NCBI GenBank assembly: GCA_047630355.1
Contig: JBLHXN010000048.1
Span: 1-24,406 of the forward strand
From: JANQUM01 sp047630355
Lineage (GTDB): Bacteria; Bacteroidota; Bacteroidia; Cytophagales; Spirosomataceae
Length of the DNA: 24,406 nt
Direction of reading: 5' to 3'
Part shown: positions 5,815 through 13,646 of the stretch, piece by piece
Position numbering within the stretch: the stretch's first letter is position 1
Layout: every line of letters begins with the position of its first letter
Position numbers and translations under genes: made by a program
The notes under the pieces: model-generated
Database searches by the model: none
Told to the model about the DNA's origin: nothing
The model's input: the letters and a program-made list of their open reading frames with translations, nothing else

Positions 5815-6957
5815 ATGAGCGGAATTACTCAAAATCAAGATTATAAGAATTGGCTGACTGACTTAAAAGCCAATATCAAATCAACCCAGATAAAGGCGGC
5901 GTTAGCGGTTAATTCTTCGTTGATTCAACTCTACTGGGAGATGGGCAGACAGATTGTCGAAAAACAAGAGCACGCCAAATGGGGCAGCGGTTTTATCGAG
6001 CAATTGAGCAAAGATTTGAAAGCGGAATTTCCTGACATGGGTGGGTTTTCAGTAGCAAATATCAAATATTGCAGGCAATTTTATTTATTCTACTTTTCTC
6101 AAATAACAGAAAGCGAACAAGCTGTTCGCCAAATCCAGTCCGATGAATCTCCAATTGTGCAACAAGTTGTTTCGAAATTACAAATTGCTGATAATCAAAA
6201 CATTAAAAAAAGCCAACAGCTTGTTGGCTTTTTACCTGATTCACTTTTCCAAATTCCGTGGGGACATAACATTCTAATATTTAGTAAGATAAAGGATGTT
6301 CAAGAAGCCATTTTCTACGTCCAACAAACCATTGAAAATAATTGGAGTCGGGCGGTGTTGGAATATCAGATTGAAATCAATCTTTATCAACGTCAGGGTA
6401 AAGCCATTACTAATTTCAAAAACACCTTACCCGAACCCGATAGCGATTTAGCGAACGCCTTATTAAAGGATACGTATAACTTTGAATTCCTGACGCTTTC
6501 AAGCAAAGTAAAAGAACTGGATTTAGAACAAAAGCTAATTGAAAACATTACTAAGTTTCTACTCGAACTCGGTAAGGGTTTTGCGTACATGGGAAGGCAG
6601 TTTGAACTAAACGTAGGCGGCGAAATTTTCAGAACAGATTTGCTTTTCTACCACACAAAACTAAAATGCTACGTAGTTATTGAATTAAAAGTAACGAAGT
6701 TCAAACCTGAATACATTGGTAAGTTGAGTTTCTACCTGACCGCCGTTGACAGATTAATAAAAGACGACCACGACAAACCGACTATAGGAATTCTTCTGTG
6801 TAAAACTAAGAATGACGTAGTGGTTGATTTTGCTTTACACGATACGCAAAAGCCCGTTGGCGTGAGTGAATATACGTACAAAGAATTACCCGAAGGAATT
6901 AAAAACGCTCTCCCTTCAATTGAGCAGTTGACGCAGCAACTGGAAGACGAGGATTGA
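5815..6957 (+). CDS. DUF1016/YhcG-family PDDEXK nuclease with a palindrome-rich linker
   Basis: A 380-residue two-domain protein. The N-terminal DUF1016_N domain covers about 8-95 (LIQLYWEMGRQIVEKQ, WGSGFIEQLSKDLKAEFP, FSVANIKYCRQFY). The C-terminal domain, about 146-365, opens with QIPWGHNILI and ends in a PDDEXK-type nuclease core: GFAYMGRQF (255-263), D275 and E290-L-K292. All expected catalytic residues are present. The family is often found next to restriction-modification and other defence genes; its exact role is unsettled. Between the domains, residues 100-140 form a linker with three related peptides, SEQAV (100-104), VQQVV (115-119) and SQQLV (133-137), each encoded by a DNA palindrome in the same frame. 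No methylase or specificity subunit is nearby. Family call firm; function inferred. Confidence 0.88.
   Translation: MSGITQNQDYKNWLTDLKANIKSTQIKAALAVNSSLIQLYWEMGRQIVEKQEHAKWGSGFIEQLSKDLKAEFPDMGGFSVANIKYCRQFYLFYFSQITESEQAVRQIQSDESPIVQQVVSKLQIADNQNIKKSQQLVGFLPDSLFQIPWGHNILIFSKIKDVQEAIFYVQQTIENNWSRAVLEYQIEINLYQRQGKAITNFKNTLPEPDSDLANALLKDTYNFEFLTLSSKVKELDLEQKLIENITKFLLELGKGFAYMGRQFELNVGGEIFRTDLLFYHTKLKCYVVIELKVTKFKPEYIGKLSFYLTAVDRLIKDDHDKPTIGILLCKTKNDVVVDFALHDTQKPVGVSEYTYKELPEGIKNALPSIEQLTQQLEDED
6113..6233 (+). repeat. Three in-frame palindromes inside the nuclease gene
   Basis: GCGAACA-AGC-TGTTCGC (6113-6129), the AACAAGTTGTT core (6161-6171) within 6154-6178, and the 27-base hairpin at 6207-6233. 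Cores AACAAGCTGTT, AACAAGTTGTT and AACAGCTTGTT are variants of one 11-base unit, with centres 45 and 54 bases apart. Two of them match palindromes at 4934-5005 in non-coding DNA upstream. All three are read in the same codon phase and encode a Q-[AVL]-V peptide core. Confidence 0.75.
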
Positions 6958-7084
6958 AAACCTGCTTCCTCTTCAACCACTGTCAGAGTCCGGGCAACCC
7001 TATCTGGGCGACCGCTACAGAGTTTTGATAAATTGAACCACCCCACCCCAATTGTATGTTTCTACATATAAATTCGATATTATT

Positions 7085-8110
7085 ATGGAAATTGGAATAG
7101 ATAGTTTTGCCTCCGCCAGTATTGACCCGAAAACGGATCAGGTCACAAATCCCGCCGAAGACATCAATAAATTACTAGAACGCATTGTCCACGCTGATGA
7201 AATGGGACTTGACTCTTTCGCCATCGGTGAGCACCACCGCCGTGATTTTTTAGATTCGGCGAATATCGTCATTCTCGCGGCGGCAGCAGCACGTACCAAA
7301 CGCATTAAATTGGGTAGCGGCGTTACGGTTTTGAGTGCCGCAGATCCGGTTCGGGTATTTCAGAATTTCGCAACGCTGGACTTGGTTTCCAACGGTCGGG
7401 CGGAGATTGTGGCGGGTCGTGGTTCGTTTACCGAAGCTTATCCGTTATTCGGTTTACGCTTAAATGATTACGACGAGCTTTTTGAAGAAAAACTGGATTT
7501 GTTACTTAAAATCAGAGATAACGAAACTATTACCTGGAAAGGCAAATTTCGCCCCGCACTTCAAAATCAGACCGTTTACCCAAGACCCGTTCAGAAACAA
7601 CTTCCAATTTATCGGGGCGTTGGCGGAACGCCGCAGTCGTTTGTCAGAGCCGGACAAATGGGTTTACCGCTCATGGTTGCCGTAATTGGCGGCCAAACGC
7701 ACCGCTTTCGTCCGTCAATAGATTTATACCGCAAGGCATTCAAAGAATCTGGCCATCCGATAGAGAACATGAAAGTTGGTTTGCATTCGCTCGGTTTTGT
7801 GGGTGAAGGTCATAACGAGACGTTGGATAAATTTTTCCCCGGTTATCAAAAAATGTTCAACGAAATTGGCAAACAACGCGGCTGGGCACCCGTAACTCGT
7901 GAAGCGTTCGATTCTCAAACGGATGAGCTTGGAGCATTGGTAGTTGGTGATTCAGAACACGTTGCCCGCAAAATCTTACAGCATAGCGAAGCCCTCGGTG
8001 GCATTGATCGTTTTACGTTTCAGATGGACAGTCCGTTATTGACGCACAAAGATTTAATGAAATCTATTGAGTTAATTGGGAAAGAGGTTATTCCGCGGGT
8101 GAATGCGTGA
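7085..8110 (+). CDS. LLM class flavin-dependent oxidoreductase (Atu2307/SP_0267-like)
   Basis: A 341-residue bacterial luciferase-like protein, an FMN-dependent TIM-barrel oxidoreductase. ATG 7085 is chosen over an upstream TTG at 7052 because MEIGIDSFAS is the natural first strand of the fold. Features seen: GLDSFAIGEHHRRDFLDSAN, the family's early E-H-H segment; RIKLGSGVTVLSAADPVRVFQNFATLD; and GRAEIVAGRGSFTEAYPLFG, the F420/FMN-binding region. The pattern best fits the group of uncharacterised LLM monooxygenases that includes Agrobacterium Atu2307. The natural substrate is unknown. It stands alone, converging on eutC with only five bases between stop codons and no terminator in that gap. 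Confidence 0.9.
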   Translation: MEIGIDSFASASIDPKTDQVTNPAEDINKLLERIVHADEMGLDSFAIGEHHRRDFLDSANIVILAAAAARTKRIKLGSGVTVLSAADPVRVFQNFATLDLVSNGRAEIVAGRGSFTEAYPLFGLRLNDYDELFEEKLDLLLKIRDNETITWKGKFRPALQNQTVYPRPVQKQLPIYRGVGGTPQSFVRAGQMGLPLMVAVIGGQTHRFRPSIDLYRKAFKESGHPIENMKVGLHSLGFVGEGHNETLDKFFPGYQKMFNEIGKQRGWAPVTREAFDSQTDELGALVVGDSEHVARKILQHSEALGGIDRFTFQMDSPLLTHKDLMKSIELIGKEVIPRVNA

Positions 8111-8115
8111 AATCC

Positions 8116-8850
8116 TTATGACAAAAGCTTCGAGTCGATTTTTAGTGCCACTCCACTAAGTTGCAAAGCGAAAGATTGTTGAATCAAATAGCGTAAAAGC
8201 GAAGCTGCGTGTTGAATAGAAAGCCCTTGTTGGTGAATGTTGGAAATGCAGTTTCGCTTTTCGTCGGTAAAGCCTTTTTTTGCTTGAAAAGTGGTGTAAA
8301 TTCCCATACTTTCCGGTGATGAAAGCCCAGGACGTTCCCCAATAAAAACGGCAACAAAATCGGCGTGAAATAACTCTGCGACTTCATCCCCCACCGCCAC
8401 TCGCCCTTGCTCCACCGAAACGACCGCAACGGAATATTTCGCCGTTACTTCGGGTAGTATTTCCTCCAATACTTGATGACAGTATTTATTCACCGCAACC
8501 GCCGAAAGTCCGTCGGTCAACACAAAGACAATATCAGCTTTTTCGTAGATTTTTTCCGAATCTTCGTGGCTTAGTTTTCTGCCTAAATCTGGTCGTTGTA
8601 AGTATTCATTTCTATCTTTTATCTGGCTACGAAGTTCGTAGAATGGCAGGTTGTACTTTTTGATTTGCGAATGCAATAATTTGGTGTTCAGCACAGTATC
8701 AATCGCATCTTTCGCCCGGGCGTGAGCAAGTTTCAGAGCTAATACTTCTTTAAGCGGCAAACTATTTCCCACATTACCCAAAGCTACTCGGGCGTTAGTA
8801 AACTGTTTTAATTTTTGCCACGGGTCGGTTGATTTGATTTTATCGGTCAT
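8116..8850 (-). CDS. eutC: Ethanolamine ammonia-lyase, small subunit
   Basis: 244 residues. EutC is the small subunit of the adenosylcobalamin-dependent enzyme that splits ethanolamine into acetaldehyde and ammonia. Signs of the family: DPWQKLKQFTNARVALGNVGNSLPLKEVLALKLAHARAKDA at the N terminus; DIVFVLTDGLSAVAVN in the Rossmann-like B12-binding part; VVSVEQGRVAVGDEVAE; FIGERPGLSSPESMGIYTTF; and the C-terminal GLSIQHAASLL. The start is the ATG at 8850-8848, overlapping the eutB stop as ATGA; a longer reading into eutB is not needed. It is somewhat shorter than enterobacterial EutC (about 295 residues), lacking mainly the extended N terminus. Last gene of its operon. Confidence 0.95.
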   Translation of the reverse strand: MTDKIKSTDPWQKLKQFTNARVALGNVGNSLPLKEVLALKLAHARAKDAIDTVLNTKLLHSQIKKYNLPFYELRSQIKDRNEYLQRPDLGRKLSHEDSEKIYEKADIVFVLTDGLSAVAVNKYCHQVLEEILPEVTAKYSVAVVSVEQGRVAVGDEVAELFHADFVAVFIGERPGLSSPESMGIYTTFQAKKGFTDEKRNCISNIHQQGLSIQHAASLLRYLIQQSFALQLSGVALKIDSKLLS

Positions 8851-10217
8851 AATCGGGCTAAAAGCTGGTGTTGTGCTCCGGCGGCAATTTTTGTGCCTGA
8901 TTCGTCCAAAATACCCATTTTCAAAAGCCACTGTTCAAATTCGGGAGCGGGCTTTTTATTCAATATCCGCCGCAGATAAAGAGCATCGTGAAAAGAAGTA
9001 GATTGATAATTCAGCATAATATCGTCGGCTCCGGGCACGCCCATAAAAAAATTGCACCCCGCCACGCCGAGCAAAGTAAGCAGGTTATCCATATCATCCT
9101 GATCGGCTTCGGCGTGATTGGTGTAACACACGTCCATGCCCATCGGCAAGCCCAGGAGTTTACCACAAAAATGATCTTCGAGTCCCGCACGGGTAATTTG
9201 CTTGCCATCGTATAAATATTCCGGGCCAATAAAACCAACAACAGAATTGACCAAAAACGGGTCAAAATGTCGGGCAACAGCGTACGCCCGAACCTCCATC
9301 GTTTGTTGGTCCACGCCGTGATTTGCGTTCGCCGAAAGTGCCGACCCTTGCCCGGTTTCAAAGTACATTACTTGATTCCCAACCGTGCCGCGATTTAACC
9401 CTACCGCCGCCGATTGAGCTTCCTGAAGTACAGAAAGGTTGATTCCAAAAGAGGCGTTTGCCGCCTCTGATCCCGCAATAGATTGAAAAACTAAATCGAC
9501 GGGAGCTTTATCGATGATTTGTAAAGCCGTGGTGACGTGGCACAACACGCAACTTTGCGTTGGTATTTCGTATTGCTGCCGCAGCTCATCCAGCATAAAC
9601 AAAAGCTTTGCCGTCATTTCGGGACTATCCGTTGCCGGATTTATGCCAATGACGGCATCGCCGCAACCGTACATCAACCCGTCAATTGTACTGGCGAGAA
9701 TCCCTTTCGGGTCGTCGGTAGGATGATTGGGTTGTAACCGAAACGACACGTGCCCGTTCCGACCCACCGTATTCCTGAATTTGGTAACTATTTCAATCTT
9801 AGCAGCAACGGCAATCAAATCCTGATTTCGCATTAACTTGGAAACGGCGGCAACCATTTCGGGAGTTAGCCCCATCTTTAACCGCTTAATTACTTCGCCA
9901 TCAGCGTATTCACTCAATAACCAATCCCGAAATTCGCCAACGGTTAAATGAGCAATGGGTTCAAAAGCCGCTTCGTCGTGGTTATCAATGATGAGTCTCG
10001 TGACCTCGTCTTGTTCGTACGGAATGACGCTTTCGTTTATAAAATCCCGCAACGGAACTTCGCTCAGGGCGTATTGAGCCGCAATTCGCTCAGAATTTGA
10101 GGACGCCGCTACGCCCGCCAACTCATCTCCCGAACGGTTGGGCGACGCTTTCGCAAGCAACGTTTTTAAATCGTCAAAATTGAATTGCAGATTTCCAATG
10201 TTGAAAAAATAAGCCAT
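8847..10217 (-). CDS. eutB: Ethanolamine ammonia-lyase, large subunit
   Basis: 456 residues, close to the usual 453. EutB forms the TIM-barrel catalytic core that binds ethanolamine and, with EutC, adenosylcobalamin. Recognisable segments: FDDLKTLLAKASPNRSGDELAGVAA at the N terminus; TVGEFRDWLLS; SFRLQPNHPTDDPKGILAS; DGLMYGCGDAVIGINPATDS; FETGQGSALSANANHGVDQQ; and DVCYTNHAEADQDDMDNLLTLLGVAGCNFFMGVPGADDIMLNYQ. The start follows the permease stop after a single base, and the stop overlaps eutC, so the two subunits should be made in equal amounts by translational coupling. No eutA reactivase, aldehyde dehydrogenase or microcompartment shell gene is in this window. Confidence 0.96.
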   Translation of the reverse strand: MAYFFNIGNLQFNFDDLKTLLAKASPNRSGDELAGVAASSNSERIAAQYALSEVPLRDFINESVIPYEQDEVTRLIIDNHDEAAFEPIAHLTVGEFRDWLLSEYADGEVIKRLKMGLTPEMVAAVSKLMRNQDLIAVAAKIEIVTKFRNTVGRNGHVSFRLQPNHPTDDPKGILASTIDGLMYGCGDAVIGINPATDSPEMTAKLLFMLDELRQQYEIPTQSCVLCHVTTALQIIDKAPVDLVFQSIAGSEAANASFGINLSVLQEAQSAAVGLNRGTVGNQVMYFETGQGSALSANANHGVDQQTMEVRAYAVARHFDPFLVNSVVGFIGPEYLYDGKQITRAGLEDHFCGKLLGLPMGMDVCYTNHAEADQDDMDNLLTLLGVAGCNFFMGVPGADDIMLNYQSTSFHDALYLRRILNKKPAPEFEQWLLKMGILDESGTKIAAGAQHQLLARL

Positions 10218-10218
10218 G

Positions 10219-11535
10219 TTAATTTCGGTGCTTTATTGAAGCGTAAAGTATTCCGCAAACTATAAAAATAACGAAAGCCGTAAACTGCAACTGAGCAAAC
10301 GCCACGATGCACAGTAAAGCAATTACCGCCGCACCCCAAGCACTTACCGCCGACAGGATTCCGTTGAAATTACTGTGAAAATATCGTTTAATTGAAGTAG
10401 AATCAGTTTCTTTCGGTTGTGATTTTCCTCGTAAAAAAATGAGCGACAAGCAAACCGCCAGATACATACAAACTGCCCCAAAAACCGACAGTTCAATCAG
10501 AAATCCGGTTTGACTTACTAAAATAGCCCCCGAACTCACGATAAAAACAAGCAGGGCAGCGATGGCACGCCGGGATAAAAATTTGATTTCAATAGTTGGC
10601 AATAACGTTTCTAGCTGCGTAGTAGCCGCCAACGCAACTCCTTGTAACGAAGCAATCAAGCCAAACAAACCGATGAAAGTGAATATTTGCACCAACACGT
10701 GTTCACGACCCAGTATCAATGCTAACGAAGCCGGCATGGGGTGGTTTTCTTCCAAAATGCTTTTGCTTGCGGGATTGCCCCAATCTATACCACCAGCTGC
10801 CAAAAACAACACTAATAATGCGAGGGCTAATAAGGTAAAAAACGCGGCGTAATATCCGCGACCAATGGTTCGTCGTAAATTAGTATCTTCGATATCTTTC
10901 GTCATTAAAGATATCCCTTCAATTGCCAGAAAAAGCCAGATTGCGTACGGAATTGCCGCCATAAACGTCTGAAAATCAAGCGTTCCGAAAGGATTTTCCC
11001 GAATAAATTTCAAATCAAACGACGAAATGACCGCACCCTGGTAAAGGAATAATTCGGCGATAGCCAATAATGTCAGAATTACTAACAGGCGAACACCGAG
11101 GTGCAATTCGATTAAATTTACAACCGAAAACACCGCGAGAAATGCAATACCTATATAAGGTGCGAGCGGTAAATCATCAATCAGGAAACCGAGGTATTCG
11201 CCCAATGAACTGGCAATGGCTGGCGTAGCGAAGAGAAATTCAAAAAGAATGGCAAGGGCGATAAAAGAACCTATGTTTCGTCCGAAGGCTCGTTCAACGT
11301 AATCATGCGGTCCAACGGCATCGGGGTAAACGCAAGCCAGTTCAATCAAACTTTGCACTAATCCAAAATACATCACCGCCGCCACCACGACGGGAACAAA
11401 GAACCAAACTGGTCCCGTGATACCCCAACCCAAATTCCAACCAAACGATTCGCCCGAAATAACTAAACCCACCCCGATTGCCCAAATACTAAACGTGCCA
11501 ATTTTCTTAGATAAACCTGATTCTTTTACTGCCAT
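10219..11535 (-). CDS. Ethanolamine permease (APC superfamily)
   Basis: A 438-residue membrane protein of the amino acid-polyamine-organocation superfamily with about 12 hydrophobic helices. The N terminus SIWAIGVGLVISGESFGWNLGW carries the G-x-G-x-x-I-S-G-x substrate-site turn of helix 1, and SGESFGWN is the form I associate with ethanolamine permeases (Eat). Later signs are YPDAVGPHDYVERAFG and AIWLFLAIEGISLMTKDIEDTNLRRTIGRGY. It lies directly upstream of eutB with a one-base gap, which makes ethanolamine the likely substrate. The gene begins 35 bases after the stop of an aminotransferase on the same strand, so all four may be one operon. Confidence 0.92.
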   Translation of the reverse strand: MAVKESGLSKKIGTFSIWAIGVGLVISGESFGWNLGWGITGPVWFFVPVVVAAVMYFGLVQSLIELACVYPDAVGPHDYVERAFGRNIGSFIALAILFEFLFATPAIASSLGEYLGFLIDDLPLAPYIGIAFLAVFSVVNLIELHLGVRLLVILTLLAIAELFLYQGAVISSFDLKFIRENPFGTLDFQTFMAAIPYAIWLFLAIEGISLMTKDIEDTNLRRTIGRGYYAAFFTLLALALLVLFLAAGGIDWGNPASKSILEENHPMPASLALILGREHVLVQIFTFIGLFGLIASLQGVALAATTQLETLLPTIEIKFLSRRAIAALLVFIVSSGAILVSQTGFLIELSVFGAVCMYLAVCLSLIFLRGKSQPKETDSTSIKRYFHSNFNGILSAVSAWGAAVIALLCIVAFAQLQFTAFVIFIVCGILYASIKHRN

Positions 11536-11570
11536 TTCGTGTGGATTGTGATGTATTAAAATTTTTTGAG

Positions 11571-12809
11571 TTACAGGTTACTTTCCACCGTTCGAAGGAA
11601 ACTATCAATTTCGTTCGTTGAGTTATAAATATGCGTTGAGATACGAATCGCATCAAGACCACTTTCGGGTACTTGTCGGATGCGAAAACCCGCTTTTGAG
11701 ATTATATTAGCAAAGGTTTTATACTCGTAATTAAGCGGTTTAAAAGTCACCATGCAAATACGGGATTGTTCTTCTTCGGGTGTCAGAATTATCAGATGCT
11801 TTTTCATTTCTGACAAACCACCAAATAAGTGATTATTCAATTCCCGAACCCGCGTTTCTACTTTTGCTTTACCAATCTTCGAGTGAAAGTCAGCCGATGC
11901 CGCCGCTCCCTCGTACAAAGGTTTACTCTGCGAACCGTAATCAAAGCGGTGGGCGGTTGGATTGTAACCTTTGATTTCGGGCGGATTACTAAACATATCC
12001 CAACCCGTGTCAGAATACGCTCCAACCTGAATGGCTTGTAAAGTGTTTAATTGATCTTCTCTAATGTAAAGAAAACCACTCCCGTTCGGACCGAGCATCC
12101 ACTTATGGCAGGAGGTGGCATAAAAGTCACAACCTAAATCTTTCATATCCAGGTCGAACGTTCCCGAACCGTGGGCACCGTCAATCGCCGTAAAAATACC
12201 TTTCGCCCGAGCCATTTCTGAAATTTCTTTGATCGGGAAAACCAGACCCGTTGTGCAGGTAATATGCGGAATGCCGATGACTTTCGTCTTAGGTGTAACC
12301 AATCCTTTTATTAGAGCAAAGTTTTCTTCGGCGGTGGCAGCGGGTTGAAATGGTCGAAGTACAATTCCATCCAATTTTGCCCGATTGAGCCACGGCAATG
12401 CATTTCCTACGTGTTCGTGCAATGAGATAATGACTTCATCACCTTTTTTTAACGGCAATCCCCAGCAAACAGTGTTGATTCCTTCCGTTGTATTATGCGT
12501 TAACGAAATTTCGGAGACCTTCGCCCCCACAAAATTGGCAAGCGTTTCTCTTGCGTGATCGGTGTGTCCGTACTCCCCCGATGTATTAATAGTAGTCAAC
12601 GAATTAGTAATCGTTTCCAGAACTGCGTTCGGCGATGGACCGAACGTACCGTTATTTAAATATACCCGTGAATTTTTAAGCGGAAATTCTTTTCGTAGTT
12701 TGTCCCAGAAGTCAGTTGGTACAGCGGCGGCGGCTTCTTTGGGAAACAACAACGGAGTTGCTGCAACTAAACTGATACTATTGATAAATTCCCGACGAGA
12801 TTGTTTCAT
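11571..12809 (-). CDS. Class V aminotransferase with Tat signal
   Basis: 412 residues of the PLP-dependent class V family (cysteine desulfurase / isopenicillin N epimerase-like). From ATG 12809 the protein starts MKQSRREFINSISLVAATPL, a twin-arginine signal (S-R5-R6-E-F-I) followed by a hydrophobic stretch and an alanine-rich cleavage region near 26-30. An earlier reading start at 12902 would bury this signal, so it is rejected. The PLP core is intact: D210-x-x-H213 (AIDGAHGSG) and the Schiff-base lysine K236 in SCHKWMLGP. Export through Tat fits an enzyme that binds its cofactor before crossing the membrane. Substrate unknown. It may be the first gene of the ethanolamine operon, though a metabolic link is only suggested by position. 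Confidence 0.88.
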   Translation of the reverse strand: MKQSRREFINSISLVAATPLLFPKEAAAAVPTDFWDKLRKEFPLKNSRVYLNNGTFGPSPNAVLETITNSLTTINTSGEYGHTDHARETLANFVGAKVSEISLTHNTTEGINTVCWGLPLKKGDEVIISLHEHVGNALPWLNRAKLDGIVLRPFQPAATAEENFALIKGLVTPKTKVIGIPHITCTTGLVFPIKEISEMARAKGIFTAIDGAHGSGTFDLDMKDLGCDFYATSCHKWMLGPNGSGFLYIREDQLNTLQAIQVGAYSDTGWDMFSNPPEIKGYNPTAHRFDYGSQSKPLYEGAAASADFHSKIGKAKVETRVRELNNHLFGGLSEMKKHLIILTPEEEQSRICMVTFKPLNYEYKTFANIISKAGFRIRQVPESGLDAIRISTHIYNSTNEIDSFLRTVESNL

Positions 12810-12903
12810 ATACTTTTCTTTGATTTTGGAAGATAATCGTTTTCCGTGAATCAAGCTAAACCCTCTCCCGGTTACTTGTAACTTTTCTGTAACTTCTTCC
12901 AAT

Positions 12904-12911
12904 TATCTTTG
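12904..12911 (+). promoter_or_regulatory. -7 promoter element for the histone-like gene
   Basis: TATCTTTG fits TAnnTTTG exactly, giving a start of transcription about 20 to 25 bases before the ATG at 12940. A weak T-rich -33 (TTTT at 12883-12886) lies 17 bases upstream, so the upstream half is poor. Confidence 0.48.
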
Positions 12912-12939
12912 CATCACAATCATTTAGACAACCAATAAA

Positions 12940-13512
12940 ATGGAAGATAGCAAGACAAAAGATACTCCCGAAGCAACTGCTTCAATGACCTCTACTTCAC
13001 CCGCCAAAGCTACGGCAAAGAAAACTGCAGCAAAAAAGCCAGCCGTGAAAAAGACGGTAGCAAAGAAAGCAGCAACTAAAACAACTACTACTGTAGAAAA
13101 AGCTACGGCAAAGCCAGCGGCGAAGAAGGTAATTGTTAAGAAGACGACGGAATTACCAAAGGCAGTTGTAACTCCAGAGCCTACGGTAGTAAAAGAAGTT
13201 GTTCGGCCACAGGGTCAGACTTCCACCATTCAGAAGGTTTTGAATACCGGAAAGAAAACGGGCAAAATAGTAACGGAAGCAGGTAGCATAATTCTTGGAA
13301 GTTCGATTTTGACTTCGAAAGCTATTGCGGAATTGACCACTAAAGCCGGAAAAAAAGCAATTGAGCTTGGTAAAGGCTTGTTTTCTGATACGACAAAAGT
13401 GGTAAAGAAAAATCAAAAAACGGTAGTTGACGCTTCAAAAACTGCTCTAAAAGAAACAGTTGAAACAATCAAGGACTCAAAAATTATTGAGAATCCGTTG
13501 AAAAAGAAATAA
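12940..13512 (+). CDS. Histone H1-like Lys/Ala-rich protein
   Basis: 190 residues with two clear parts. Residues 21-70 form a low-complexity tail of AKK, PAKK and KKT repeats (PAKATAKKTAAKKPAVKKTV), like the tails of eukaryotic histone H1 and of bacterial AlgP/Hc1-type proteins. Residues 93-185 are non-repetitive and helix-forming, with lysine-rich amphipathic segments (SIILGSSILTSKAIAELTTKAGKKAIELGKG, DASKTALKETVETIKD). There is no signal peptide. The tail suggests binding to DNA or other polyanions in the cytoplasm, a nucleoid-associated role; this is an inference from composition. It has its own promoter and terminator. Such tails arise readily by repeat expansion, so homology to true H1 is not implied. 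Confidence 0.8.
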   Translation: MEDSKTKDTPEATASMTSTSPAKATAKKTAAKKPAVKKTVAKKAATKTTTTVEKATAKPAAKKVIVKKTTELPKAVVTPEPTVVKEVVRPQGQTSTIQKVLNTGKKTGKIVTEAGSIILGSSILTSKAIAELTTKAGKKAIELGKGLFSDTTKVVKKNQKTVVDASKTALKETVETIKDSKIIENPLKKK

Positions 13513-13564
13513 AATATAGATTTATACCGGGTCGCCGGGCGAATTAGGGTTGAATAGGTAATTG

Positions 13565-13600
13565 AAATTATCACGGATTTTATTCGTGATAATTTTTTTT
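13565..13600 (+). terminator. Rho-independent terminator after the histone-like gene
   Basis: AAATTATCACG (13565-13575) pairs with CGTGATAATTT (13585-13595) across a nine-base loop and continues into an unbroken T-run to 13600. Strong and well placed, 53 bases after the stop codon. Confidence 0.85.
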
Positions 13601-13646
13601 GTGAACAGACAATCTTAAATTTAGCCACACTTCACCAAACATTGCT

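Noticed and set aside
6958..7084. Small RNA or gene between the nuclease and the LLM gene
   Set aside because: No hairpin with T-run, no promoter with both elements and no reading frame of note in these 127 bases.
8851..8931. N-terminal extension of EutC into eutB
   Set aside because: The added 27 residues (Arg-rich) are eutB read in another frame; the ATGA overlap gives the normal coupled start.
12810..12902. 31-residue extension of the aminotransferase
   Set aside because: It would hide a clean twin-arginine signal that begins at the ATG at 12809.
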